Shown here: piece after piece, positions 56,025-64,000 of the stretch | How the letters are laid out: each line of letters begins with the position of its first letter | Numbering within the stretch: position 1 is the stretch's first letter | Assembly: GCF_000744815.1 (NCBI RefSeq) | Contig: NZ_JQMQ01000005.1 | Coordinates: 5,785,801 to 5,849,800, forward strand | Reading direction: 5' to 3' | DNA length: 64,000 nucleotides | Source: Phaeacidiphilus oryzae TH49 | Lineage (GTDB): Bacteria; Actinomycetota; Actinomycetes; Streptomycetales; Streptomycetaceae | The notes under the pieces: model-generated | What the model was told of the DNA's origin: nothing | Database searches by the model: none | The model's input: the letters and a program-made list of their open reading frames with translations, nothing else | Position numbers and translations under genes: made by a program

Positions 56025-56726
56025 TCATCCGGCCAGCTGCGGGTAGAGCGCCCCCACCTCTCCGGAGAGCCCCGCCTTGACCTGCCGGGAGACCTCGTCG
56101 GCCAGCACCTCGTACGCACCGCTCGCGATGCCCTCCACCGCCTGTGCGGCGACGTCCCGGGCGTCCGCCTTCGGGCCCTCGACGCCGGCCGCCATGTCGG
56201 TGTCCACGTATCCCACGTGGAGGCCGGTCACCGAGATGCCGCGGGGGCGGAGCTCCAGGCGGAGGGCGTTGCTCTGGGCCCACAGTGCGGCCTTGGAGGC
56301 GCTGTACGAACCGCCGAGGCCGATCCAGGAGAGGACGGAGTGGACGTTGAGGATGTGGCCGCCGCCGTTGCGCTCGATGGCTGGCACCAGGGCGCGGGTG
56401 ACCAGCAGCGGACCGTAGAAGTTGGTCTCGAACTCCCGGCGGATGTCGTCCAGCGGGGAGTCCAGGAAGGGCGCGCGGACCAGCGCGCCGGCGTTGTTGA
56501 CCAGGATGGTGGTGTCCGCCGCCTGCTCGGCGGCGGCCGCCACCGAGGCGGGGTCGGTCACCTCCAGGGCCAGCGGGACCGCGTCGGGGTGGGTGACGGA
56601 GCGCGGGTCGCGGGCGGTCGCGTAGACCTTGCGGGCGCCCCGGGCGTACAGCTCCTCGACGAACGCTCTGCCGATCCCGCGGCTGCCGCCGGTGACGAGC
56701 GCGACGGCGCCTTCGATGCCGGTCAT
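56025..56726 (-). CDS. SDR family oxidoreductase
   Basis: A 233-residue classical short-chain dehydrogenase. The cofactor motif TGGSRGIGRA is near residue 12, followed by NNAG, the catalytic Ser region HSVLSWIG and YSASK. ATG 56726 gives the standard length. It is divergent from a TetR regulator, and two copies of AAACCGATCGGTTT lie between them, so it is very likely repressed by that TetR protein. Substrate unknown. Confidence 0.92.
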   Translation of the reverse strand: MTGIEGAVALVTGGSRGIGRAFVEELYARGARKVYATARDPRSVTHPDAVPLALEVTDPASVAAAAEQAADTTILVNNAGALVRAPFLDSPLDDIRREFETNFYGPLLVTRALVPAIERNGGGHILNVHSVLSWIGLGGSYSASKAALWAQSNALRLELRPRGISVTGLHVGYVDTDMAAGVEGPKADARDVAAQAVEGIASGAYEVLADEVSRQVKAGLSGEVGALYPQLAG

Positions 56727-56753
56727 GTGAGGGGTCCCTTCCTGGAGCCGGAG

Positions 56754-56775
56754 CCGGAAACCGATCGGTTTCCGG
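56754..56775. promoter_or_regulatory. TetR operator, copy 1 (22-bp perfect palindrome)
   Basis: Perfect 22-bp palindrome with core AAACCGATCGGTTT (56758-56771), about 28 bp upstream of the SDR start. Confidence 0.8.
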
Positions 56776-56788
56776 TGCGGCCGACTGT

Positions 56789-56802
56789 AAACCGATCGGT
56801 TT
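56789..56802. promoter_or_regulatory. TetR operator, copy 2 (AAACCGATCGGTTT)
   Basis: Perfect 14-bp palindrome identical to the core of copy 1; centres are 31 bp apart, about three helical turns. It lies 35 bp before the TetR start. Confidence 0.8.
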
Positions 56803-56836
56803 CCGATCGGCAAGCGGCCGCGCTAGCCTGAGGCCC

Positions 56837-57436
56837 ATGACCGACCGCACGACCGCCGCCCCGGCCGACCGCACGCCCGCCCCCACGAGCCGGGAACGTC
56901 TGCTGGACGCCGCCGCCGAGCTGTTCTACCGGCGGGGCGTGCACATCGGCGTCGAGGAGCTGTGCCGTACCGCCGGCGTCTCCAAGCGGTCCATGTACCA
57001 GCTCTTCGCGAGCAAGGACGAGGTGGTCGCGGCCGGGCTGGCGCACCGGGCGCCCGGATACCGCGCGGGGCTCCTGCCGCCGGCCGACGACGGGCGCTCG
57101 CCGCGCGAGCGGATCCTGTACGTCTTCGAGCGGGTGGAGGAGGCCGCCGCCGATCCCGGCTACCGCGGCTGCCCGTTCCTCGCCGCCGCGGTGGAGGTCA
57201 AGTCCCCCGAGCATCCGGCGAGCCTGGTGGCCAGACGGGTCAAGTCCGGTCTGACCGCCTTCTTCCAGCGCGAGGCCGAACGCGGTGGCGCGCGCGAACC
57301 GGCCCTGCTGGCACGTCAGTTGACCGTCGCCTTCGACGGGTCGGGCGCCTGGTCGGTGGTCCGCGCCGAGCCGCTGGACGGCCTCGCCCTGGCCACCGCC
57401 GGGGCGCTGCTGGACGCGGCGGGGCTGACCGGCTGA
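56837..57436 (+). CDS. TetR family regulator
   Basis: A 199-residue TetR-type repressor with helix-turn-helix HIGVEELCRTAGVSKRSMYQLFASKDEVV (about residues 37-65) and a compact ligand domain including GCPFLAAAVE, typical of TetR proteins paired with short-chain dehydrogenases. The duplicated palindrome upstream should serve both autoregulation and repression of the SDR gene. Confidence 0.92.
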   Translation: MTDRTTAAPADRTPAPTSRERLLDAAAELFYRRGVHIGVEELCRTAGVSKRSMYQLFASKDEVVAAGLAHRAPGYRAGLLPPADDGRSPRERILYVFERVEEAAADPGYRGCPFLAAAVEVKSPEHPASLVARRVKSGLTAFFQREAERGGAREPALLARQLTVAFDGSGAWSVVRAEPLDGLALATAGALLDAAGLTG

Positions 57437-57632
57437 CCGAGGGGGCGAGCCGTCGCTCTCCAGCGTCCGTCGCTCCCCAGCGTCCGCCGTCGCCGCCGCC
57501 CGGACGAGGCGCGAGGGTCCACGACGCGGGCCTGGGGCCGCCGCGCCCGGCCGTCCGGTACCGTGCGGAAGACCCGGCCGACCTTGCCGACCAGGCCACC
57601 CGTGTCCACCCGTCCCCCCGGAGGTGCCCGCG

Positions 57633-59269
57633 TTGCGGATCGAGGCGCTGCTCGACCCCGCCGCCCCGCGACTGCAGCTCCTCACCGGAGAGGACCTGCT
57701 GGACCGGACGGTGACCGGGGTGATGACCACCGACCTCCGGGACCCCGGCCGCTACCTCCACGGCGGCGAGCTGGTGCTCACCGGCATGCTCTGGCGGACC
57801 GGCCCGGAGGACTCCGAGCGCTTCGTCCGCACCATCGCCGAGGGCGGCGCGGTCGCGCTGGCGGCCGGGGTCGCCGAGGTCGGGCCGGTGCCGGACGACC
57901 TGGTGGCGGCCGCGCTGCGGCACCGCGTCCCGCTCTTCTCCGTCCCCGAGGACACCGCGTTCGGGACGATCACCGAGTACGTGGTCAAGCAGATCTCCGC
58001 GGACCGCGCCTCCGACCTGGCCGCGCTGGTCGAGCGGCACCGGATGCTGGTGTCCGCCGCGGGCGGGGCCGGCGGGCTGGACGCGGTGCTCCAGCTGCTG
58101 GGCGGGGACCTCGACCTGGACTGCTGGGTGATCGCCCCGACCGGGCGGATCGTCGCCGGTCCCGCCGAGGCGCTGCCGGAGGCGCGGCGGCAGGCGCTGG
58201 CGCGCGCCGCGCTGGCCGCCCTCCGGCGCGGGCGGGCCGCGCCGTACCCGGTGCCCGGGGGTGGCGGCGAGGACGGCGGCCCGACCTTCTCCGTCCTCCC
58301 CGTCCCGGCGGAGGACGCGGAGCCGCAGCCGCTCGCCGACTGGCTGCTCGTGGTCGCGGGGGACGTCACGGAATGGACCCCGAAACGGCGTCATCTCGCC
58401 GAGAACCTGGCCCGGTTGGCCGGCGCGGAGCGCTCCAGGCGGGACCGCGGACAGGCGCTGCGGGCCCGGCTGGCCGACGAGGTCGCGGAGCTGCTCCGGC
58501 ACGACGGCGACCCGGGCGAGCTGGCCCGCGCGCTGGACGCGGCCGCCGCGATGGCCGCCGGGGGCGGCGCCGGCGGCACGGAGGCCCGGCCGAGCTGGCT
58601 GGTGGTCTCCGCCGAGGGGCCGGGGCTGCCGCCGTACGCGGTCAAGGCGGCGCTGGCCGAGGCGCTGGCCCAGCCCGCTCCCCGGGCGCTGGTCGCGGCG
58701 GCGGGGGAGAGCGGGGCGATCGCGCTGGTCCCGGCCCCCGGGGGCCGGCGGCCGGGCCGGAGTCCGCGGCGGACGGGGGTTCCGCTGCCGAGCGGCTCGC
58801 CGCCCTGCTCGCCCCGCTGGAGGCCGCGCTCGGCGCCGACGCCCGGCTGGTGCTGGGGGTGAGTGCCCCGGCGGCCGAGGTCGGCGGGCTGCGCGGGGCG
58901 CTGGAGGAGGCCCGGCACGCGCGGCGGATCGCCGAGACGCGGGTCGGCCGGGTCACCGCGGCCGGCCCGGAGCAGCTGGCCTCGCATGTCCTGCTGCTGG
59001 CGGCGGTGCCGGACGAGATCCGCCGGGCCTTCCGGGAGCGCCTCCTCTCCCGGGTGATCGCCTACGACCTGGAGCACCAGGCCGACCTGGTCGACACCCT
59101 GGAGGCGTTCCTCCGCTACGACGGCTCCTGGACGCGCTGCGCCTCGGCGCTCCACGTCCACGTCAACACCCTGCGCTACCGCATCCGCCGGATCGAGGAG
59201 CTGACCGGCCGCGACCTCGCCCGCCTGGACGACCGGGTGGACTTCTACCTCGCGCTCGAACTCGCCTGA
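57633..59269 (+). CDS. PucR family regulator of purine catabolism, apparent frameshift
   Basis: A PucR-type regulator. The N-terminal purine-catabolism domain starts LRIEALLDPAAPRLQLLTGEDLLDR and contains VTGVMTTDLRDPGRYL. The C-terminal CdaR/PucR helix-turn-helix is VDTLEAFLRYDGSWTRCASALHVHVNTLRYRIRRIEELTGRDL. The frame breaks near the C5G5 run at 58735-58744; adding one base joins both halves into ~546 residues. TTG 57633 is the start best placed behind GGAGG. It probably activates purine genes. It lies 5.7 kb from the xanthine dehydrogenase operon. Confidence 0.85.
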
Positions 59270-60537
59270 CGAGCCGACGCGGCGGCTTGGCCGCATGCGG
59301 GGGGCGGGTACCGGTGAGTGGTCGGGGACCGGCCGGGTGCGCGAACCGGGGGCGGAACCGCGCGCCGAGCCCGCGCTTCCACGTCGGTCCGCGCTGCCCG
59401 CCGGGCGGCGAGCGCCGGCGGGGCCCCGGCGGGCACGGGCTCGGCACGGTGGCGGGTTCGGGCTCGGGTTCCGGCCCGGTTCGGGGCCGGTCTCGGGTTC
59501 GGGGCCCGGCCCCCGGGGCCGCGCCGGGGGATCGCAGCCGGGCCGGGGGTCGGGTGTCTCGGGGCGCGGCGGTGGGGGTCAGCGCGCGGGGGACGGCAGG
59601 GCGGGGCGGCCGGCGGGCCGGGGCCGCAGGTGGGGAGGGCGCCGCCGTACTGGTCTCCGCGTTCGCCGCCCCGCTCGTCCACGATGACCAGACCGGGCGT
59701 CAGGTCCCAGCCGACCACCCGCATCACCCGGCGGAGATGCGGGGCGAGGCCCACCAGCACCAGCCGCCGGCCGCCCTCGGCGTGCAGCCGGGAGGCGGTC
59801 TGCACCAGCAGCCGCATCCCGGTGACGTCGATGAAGTCCAGCCGGCCGGCCTCCAGCCGGAGCGCTTCCGGCTGCCCGCCGGGCCCTGTCGCCGGGCGCC
59901 GGCGGAGCCGGACGCACTCGGCGCCCAGCACCCGCGCGAGGTGGACGACGTTGGAGGCGTCGATGTCGCCCTCGGCGCGGAGGGCCGGCGGGGTGAACCG
60001 CCGCACCACCCGCAGCAGCCCGTCCTCGTACAGCGGGTCCAGCTCGACCAGGCCGCCGCCGTGGTCCCGGATCGCCTCCTGGATCTCCGACTGGGTGAAG
60101 GCCACCGCGTTGTAGGCGCAGAGCGCGAGCACCGGCTGCGAGGCCACTGCCGCCGCCAACCGCTCCTCCGTCGCCCGTAGTTCGTCGGCGGCCAGGCTGC
60201 GCGGGGCGTCCCGGCAGAGGCGTACCGCGGGGGCGCCGGAGAGGAGGGCCGCCTCCACGGCCCGGGCCGCGTCGGCGGCCGGGCGTACCGCGAGCACCCC
60301 GCTGTCGAGGTACGCGCCGGGATCCAGGCCGCGCGCGCCGACCGCGGTCAGCAGTCCGGAGAGATCGCCGAGCGTGCCCTCCGCGGAGAGGAGGAGCACC
60401 TTCTGGCGGTCCATCAGGCCGTCCGCGATGAAGTCCGCGAGCACCGACTCGCGCTCTTCAGGGGTCTCGTGGACCAGGCACAGATGATCCCCGGGTCGCA
60501 TGCGGCCCACGCCGGAAACGGCCACGGGCATGCTCAT
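59245..60537 (-). CDS. MEDS-STAS domain protein (anti-sigma antagonist-like)
   Basis: A 430-residue frame. Residues ~10-185 are a MEDS domain (MRPGDHLCLVHETPEERESVLADFIADGL...LCAYNAVAF), and ~200-300 a STAS domain (LEAGRLDFIDVTGMRLLVQTA with the phosphorylatable Ser/Thr position occupied by Thr). This architecture is common in actinobacterial partner-switching control of sigma factors. The last ~120 residues are Pro/Arg-rich and overlap the PucR 3' end. A one-base loss near the CCCC run at 59632-59635 would give a stop at 59579 and a normal ~320-residue protein. ATG 60537 follows GGAGGT. Confidence 0.75.
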   Translation of the reverse strand: MSMPVAVSGVGRMRPGDHLCLVHETPEERESVLADFIADGLMDRQKVLLLSAEGTLGDLSGLLTAVGARGLDPGAYLDSGVLAVRPAADAARAVEAALLSGAPAVRLCRDAPRSLAADELRATEERLAAAVASQPVLALCAYNAVAFTQSEIQEAIRDHGGGLVELDPLYEDGLLRVVRRFTPPALRAEGDIDASNVVHLARVLGAECVRLRRRPATGPGGQPEALRLEAGRLDFIDVTGMRLLVQTASRLHAEGGRRLVLVGLAPHLRRVMRVVGWDLTPGLVIVDERGGERGDQYGGALPTCGPGPPAAPPCRPPRADPHRRAPRHPTPGPAAIPRRGPGGRAPNPRPAPNRAGTRARTRHRAEPVPAGAPPALAARRAARTDVEARARRAVPPPVRAPGRSPTTHRYPPPACGQAAASARQASSSAR

Positions 60538-60769
60538 CGCGGGCACCTCCCCCCGAGGGCCACTCCCCACCGCTGGAGAGCTGGGGTGTGCTCAGCCTAT
60601 TTCCGGCCAGCCGGATTGTCACCCGTCGTGCGCGAAAGCCGGGCGATCGTATGCGCACGGTCACCGCACCGGCCGGACGCGATGGGCGTTCCCGGCCCGC
60701 TCCCGGATACGGTGGACACCGACCGAACAGCCGGCCGCGCGCCGGGCAAGACCGAGGGGCGGACCGTAG

Positions 60770-61900
60770 GTGAGCGGCCAGAACAGATATTCGATGCTGG
60801 GATCGGGGCGGTCGAACCGGGCGGAGCGCACCCGGCGCCTCGCCGCCCGCCGCGAGCGGGCGGTCGGCAACGGCGGGACCACCGCCGCCCAGCTCCTCCG
60901 GCTGCCGACGGTCGGCATCGACATCGGCGGCACCAAGGTCGCGGCCGGCGTGGTGGACGGCAACGGCAAGGTCGTCGAGCGGCTGCGCACCGAGACCCCG
61001 GACAAGAGCAAGAGCCCCAAGGTGGTCGAGGACACCCTGGTGGAGCTGGTGCTCGACCTCGCCGACCGGCACGACGTCCACGCCGTCGGCATCGGCGCGG
61101 CCGGCTTCGTGGACGCGGACCGGGCCAACGTCCTCTTCGCCCCGCACCTCTCCTGGCGGAACGAGCCCCTCCAGGAGGCGCTGACCGACCGGCTCAAGCT
61201 GCCCGTGGTGGTGGAGAACGACGCCAACGCCGCGGCCTGGGCCGAATGGCGGTTCGGCGCGGGCCGGGGCGAGGACCAGTTGGTGATGGTCAACCTCGGC
61301 ACCGGGATCGGTGGGGCCATCGTGCGCGACGGCCGCCTGGAGCGCGGCCGGTACGGGATGGCGGGCGAGTTCGGGCACATGCAGGTGGTGCCGGGCGGGC
61401 ACCGCTGCCCCTGCGGGAACCGCGGGTGCTGGGAGCAGTACTCCTCGGGCAATGCGCTGGTGCGCGAGGCGCGGGAGCTGGCCGCCGCCGAGTCGCCGGT
61501 CGCCCAGCCGCTGCTGGAGCGGGTGGGCGGCGACGTCTCGGCGATCACCGGCCCGCTGGTCACCCAGGCCGCCCAGGAGGGCGACGCGGTCGCCGTCGAG
61601 CTGCTTCAGGAGATCGGCCACTGGCTGGGCGTCGGCATCGCCAACCTGGCCGCCGCGCTGGACCCCGGGCGGTTCGTCATCGGCGGCGGGGTCTCGGCGG
61701 CGAACGAACTCCTGATAGGGCCGGCGCGGGAGGCCTACCGGCGGCAGCTGACCGGGCGCGGCTTCCGCCCGGAGGCCGAGATCGTGCTGGCCGAACTGGG
61801 CAACGAGGCCGGACTGGTCGGGGCCGCGGACCAGGCGCGGATGGTGGCCCGGCGCTTCCGGACGGTCAAGCGCCGGCGGGTGGAGCGCTCGGGGCGGTAG
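60770..61900 (+). CDS. ROK family glucokinase
   Basis: A 376-residue ROK kinase. The ATP-binding GIDIGGTKVAAGVV is at about residues 49-62, the catalytic Asp in VENDANAAAWAEWRFG, VNLGTGIGGAIV follows, and the zinc site is GHRCPCGNRGCWEQYSSG. An N-terminal ~45-residue basic extension precedes the core and is absent from the 317-residue GlkA of S. coelicolor. It contains no obvious helix-turn-helix, so this is an enzyme rather than a ROK repressor. GTG 60770 is the start; an internal ATG may also be used. Confidence 0.88.
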   Translation: MSGQNRYSMLGSGRSNRAERTRRLAARRERAVGNGGTTAAQLLRLPTVGIDIGGTKVAAGVVDGNGKVVERLRTETPDKSKSPKVVEDTLVELVLDLADRHDVHAVGIGAAGFVDADRANVLFAPHLSWRNEPLQEALTDRLKLPVVVENDANAAAWAEWRFGAGRGEDQLVMVNLGTGIGGAIVRDGRLERGRYGMAGEFGHMQVVPGGHRCPCGNRGCWEQYSSGNALVREARELAAAESPVAQPLLERVGGDVSAITGPLVTQAAQEGDAVAVELLQEIGHWLGVGIANLAAALDPGRFVIGGGVSAANELLIGPAREAYRRQLTGRGFRPEAEIVLAELGNEAGLVGAADQARMVARRFRTVKRRRVERSGR

Positions 61901-62372
61901 CGGACCCGCAGGGCCGCCGGGGCCGGGATCCGGCCGGGGGAGCGGCCCCGGGGAGCGGCCCCGGGCCCTGGTAATTGCTCCCTGCCAGCACGGTTGGCAC
62001 ATGTCAGATGACCGGAAACCGCCCCCCGGCCGGGCGCGAAGCGAAATTTCGTGCTTGGCCGGGGGATAGCGCTTAACCCCAAGTCGGCCACGGCCCGCGT
62101 TCGCTGACGGTGGGTCAGCGCCGGGCCCGGGGATCGGGCGGTTTGGTGATCTCTCGTCGATCACCCGGTGAAACCGCAGGTGGGAAGCGTCCGGTAGGGC
62201 GGCTGTGAAGGCACTTTCTGAGCACATGTCAACTCAGGGGGCCGGTTATCCGCCTTTTCCACTTTGGGTGATCGCCAGGCTACTCCCCGCAAGGTAGGTT
62301 CGTGGCAGACGGGCCGTCGCGGCACCGTCCCCACCACCGATGCCCCGATCCCCCGAAAGCGCAGGCAGACCG
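61901..62372. other. Long intergenic region with strong secondary structure
   Basis: 472 bp without a convincing gene. It holds a nine-base perfect stem (62023-62031 with 62057-62065) whose loop includes the palindrome CGAAATTTCG. A second stem-loop at 62140-62177 pairs CGGTTT...AAACCG outside and GGTGATC...GATCACC inside. A minus-strand TTGACA (62233-62228) with a -10-like TTCACA 17 bases on points into the region. It could be a structured leader for the winged-helix gene or an sRNA locus. Confidence 0.4.
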
Positions 62373-62912
62373 GTGACGAATCCGCAGATCCCGCCGATAA
62401 TGCTGACCCGTGTCCCGGACCCCAGGGCCGCCGGAGAGGGAGACCTCCTGGTGGCCCATGTCGTCCTGGGGGTGGTCCGGGGGACCGGAGGGGTACCGCA
62501 GGATCCGCCTCAACCACCGCCTCCGCAGCAGCGGTTGGCGACGCAGACACCGCCGCATGCGCAGTCCCAGTCGCAGCCGCAGTCACCGCCGCACCCGTCG
62601 GAGGAGCAGGACGGGGCCCCCGCCCGGCGCGGCGTCGTCGTCGACCGGGACCGCCGGCTTGCCTGGGCCGATGGTGAGCAACTCGACCTGACCTACCTGC
62701 AGTTCGAGCTTCTCGACCACCTGGTGTCTCAGCCCGGCCGGGTCTTCCGCCGGGAGCAGCTGATCTCCGCGGTGTGGGGGTACGGCGGCGCCGGCTACGC
62801 CTCGGACCGGACCGTGGACGTCCACATCGCCCGGCTCCGCCGCCGTCTCGGACCGGCCGGCCGGCACCGGATCGTCACCGTCCGCGGGGCCGGCTACAAG
62901 TACGTGCCCTGA
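62373..62912 (+). CDS. OmpR/PhoB-type winged-helix DNA-binding protein without receiver domain
   Basis: A 179-residue protein. Residues ~1-30 are short and folded (LLVAHVVLGVV), and ~40-80 are Pro/Gln/Ser-rich and disordered. The C-terminal ~95 residues are a complete OmpR-type winged helix (LTYLQFELLDHLVSQPGRVFRREQL...DRTVDVHIARLRRRLG...VTVRGAGYKYVP). No phospho-acceptor receiver domain is present, so control is probably by protein level or ligand. Start GTG 62373 is chosen; ATG 62340 is an alternative. Confidence 0.82.
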   Translation: MTNPQIPPIMLTRVPDPRAAGEGDLLVAHVVLGVVRGTGGVPQDPPQPPPPQQRLATQTPPHAQSQSQPQSPPHPSEEQDGAPARRGVVVDRDRRLAWADGEQLDLTYLQFELLDHLVSQPGRVFRREQLISAVWGYGGAGYASDRTVDVHIARLRRRLGPAGRHRIVTVRGAGYKYVP

Positions 62913-62976
62913 GGGGCGCATACGGTGGGGTGGCACGATCCGACGTCCGCAGATCCCACCGCCGAGGAGCCGCCCC

Positions 62977-63300
62977 ATGGAGCGCCACGCCCAGATAGTC
63001 CGCCTGCGTCCGGAGCACGAGGCCGAGTACCGCCGGATCCACCAGCAGGTGTGGCCGGCCGTGCTGCGCACCATCCATGCCTGCAACATCCGGAACTACA
63101 GCATCTTCCTGAACGACGGAGTGCTCTTCGCGTACTACGAGTACGTCGGGGAGGACCACGCCGCGGACATGGCGAAGATGGCCGAGGACCCGGAGACGCA
63201 GCGCTGGTGGAAGATCACCGACCCGATGCAGTCCCCGCTCGACGGCACTCCCGAGGGCCAGTGGTGGGCGCCGGCGGAGGAGGTCTTCCATACCGACTGA
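62977..63300 (+). CDS. rhaM: L-rhamnose mutarotase
   Basis: A 107-residue dimeric alpha/beta-barrel mutarotase that interconverts anomers of L-rhamnose. RLRPEHEAEYRRIHQQVWP at the start, the NYSIFL and FAYYEYVG strands, and QRWWKITDPMQ with the conserved Trp pair match RhaM. GAGGAG precedes the ATG. It stands without other rhamnose genes in the window, 64 bp after the winged-helix gene. Confidence 0.9.
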   Translation: MERHAQIVRLRPEHEAEYRRIHQQVWPAVLRTIHACNIRNYSIFLNDGVLFAYYEYVGEDHAADMAKMAEDPETQRWWKITDPMQSPLDGTPEGQWWAPAEEVFHTD

Positions 63301-63402
63301 GGCCGGGGAGAGGAGCCCATTGGAGCACACCTCCGCCCCCCGGACACTCCGTTCGCACAACTCCGCGTGGGGAGTGAAGGACGCGCGGTAACCTCCGGCG
63401 CC

Positions 63403-64000
63403 ATGGGGAACATGGGCGCGATGACGGAGCTGGGTTACGGCTGGCTCACCCCCCTGCTGTCGTACCTGATGGCGGTGGTGGGCTCGGCGTTGGCGCTGCG
63501 CTGCATGGTGCGCGCGCGGGCGGCGGAGCCGGGCAGCCGCGGCCGGTGGAACTGGCTGGCGGTCGCCGCGGTCTCGCTGGGCATCGGCATCTGGACGATG
63601 CACTTCATCGCGATGCTGGGCTTCGGGGTGACGGGCAGTGAGATCCACTACGACGTTCCGCTGACCGTCGCCAGCCTGGTGATCGCGGTGGCCTTCACCG
63701 GGGCCGGAGCGCTGCTGGTCGGCCGCGGCGGCGGGGCGGTCCGGCTGCGCCGGCTGCTGCCGGCCGGGCTCCTCACCGGGGTGGGCGTCGCGGCCATGCA
63801 CTACCTGGGCATGGCCGCGATGCGGCTGCACGGAGCGGTCTCCTGGGATCCGGTGCTGGTGGTCCTCTCCGTGCTGATCGCCGTCGTGGCGGCCACCGCG
63901 GCGCTGTGGGCCGGGCTGCGGGTGCGCGGGCGGGCCGCCGGGATCGGCGCCGCACTGGTCATGGGCGTGGCGGTGTCCGCCATGCACTACACCGGGATGG
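63403..64000 (+). CDS. MHYT-domain integral membrane sensor (partial, 3' end outside window)
   Basis: An open frame from ATG 63403 to the window edge encodes about 199 residues of a membrane sensor. Hydrophobic helices carry the repeated MHYT motifs WTMHFIAMLG, AMHYLGMAAM and AMHYTGM. Their Met/His residues are thought to bind copper facing the outside and to sense O2, CO or NO. The first helices include LTPLLSYLMAVVGSALALR. Whether the missing C-terminus holds a GGDEF/EAL or other output domain cannot be seen. Confidence 0.88.
   Translation, partial: MGNMGAMTELGYGWLTPLLSYLMAVVGSALALRCMVRARAAEPGSRGRWNWLAVAAVSLGIGIWTMHFIAMLGFGVTGSEIHYDVPLTVASLVIAVAFTGAGALLVGRGGGAVRLRRLLPAGLLTGVGVAAMHYLGMAAMRLHGAVSWDPVLVVLSVLIAVVAATAALWAGLRVRGRAAGIGAALVMGVAVSAMHYTGM

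Noticed and set aside
60770-61900. ROK-type transcriptional repressor
   Set aside because: The N-terminal extension is basic but contains no helix-turn-helix, and the kinase and zinc motifs are complete.
61950-62340. c-di-AMP (ydaO) riboswitch upstream of the winged-helix gene
   Set aside because: Position and GC-rich stems are suggestive, but I could not line up the conserved core bases, so I list it only as structured sequence.
62977-63300. Rhamnose utilisation cluster
   Set aside because: Only the mutarotase is present; no rhamnose isomerase, kinase or aldolase gene appears in the window.

Overview
This 64 kb window is chromosomal DNA from a very GC-rich actinomycete, most likely a member of the Streptomycetaceae. 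The evidence is the strong G/C bias at third codon positions, frequent GTG and TTG starts, mycothiol- and F420-type enzymes, a DmdR-like iron box, a 24-residue bL37-like ribosomal protein, and copies of the intergenic GGGGCGCGG-type inverted repeat common in Streptomyces. I saw no tRNA, rRNA, CRISPR, insertion sequence or phage gene.

Layout. 1-3.7 kb: tail of an upstream gene, then an ADP-ribosylglycohydrolase / NCS1 permease / PfkB kinase cassette. 4-9.2 kb: a DUF2637 membrane protein, a FhuF-like iron protein behind an iron box, a TPR-like protein, a zinc-ribbon protein and a MobA-like nucleotidyltransferase. 9.4-12 kb: an AllR-like IclR regulator divergent from malate synthase. 12-18.5 kb: a coupled small protein and mycothiol enzyme, a secreted GH59 galactocerebrosidase-like enzyme, bL37, an NmrA-like/TetR pair and an F420-type oxidoreductase. 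18.5-23.5 kb: a MarR regulator and a four-gene molybdenum hydroxylase operon resembling carbon monoxide dehydrogenase.

23.8-38.7 kb is the core of the window, a purine-to-glycerate region. The minus-strand operon uraD-uraH-uox-purine permease-(8-oxo)guanine deaminase takes purines to allantoin. The plus-strand genes hyi-glxR-gcl-glycerate kinase take glyoxylate to phosphoglycerate. Allantoinase, catalase (for the H2O2 made by urate oxidase) and a second IclR regulator follow. 38.7-43.9 kb: a tightly overlapping PadR / ABC ATPase / FtsX permease / GT-C glycosyltransferase operon, tail-to-tail with a CAP-domain protein. 45-52 kb: a xanthine dehydrogenase operon (FAD, 2Fe-2S and Mo subunits, AzgA-like permease, XdhC). 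52-57.4 kb: a PLP enzyme, a SCO1-like lipoprotein, a PEP mutase-like enzyme, an ArsR-like regulator and an SDR/TetR pair. 57.6-64 kb: a PucR regulator, a MEDS/STAS protein, a ROK glucokinase, a winged-helix protein, L-rhamnose mutarotase and a truncated MHYT-domain protein.

How it works together. Purine bases enter through NCS1/NCS2 permeases, guanine is deaminated, xanthine is oxidised to urate and then to allantoin and allantoate. Allantoicase is not in the window. The resulting glyoxylate can go to malate (malate synthase) or to glycerate. Three inverted repeats of the form TTCAAC-N5-GTTGAA lie in front of the iclR/malate synthase pair, uraD and allantoinase, and probably tie these promoters to one regulator.

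Data-quality warning: four genes (TPR protein, MobA-like, glycerate kinase, PucR), and possibly the STAS gene, are interrupted by frameshifts. All are of the sign expected from lost G/C bases in short G/C runs, so they are probably sequence errors rather than pseudogenes.
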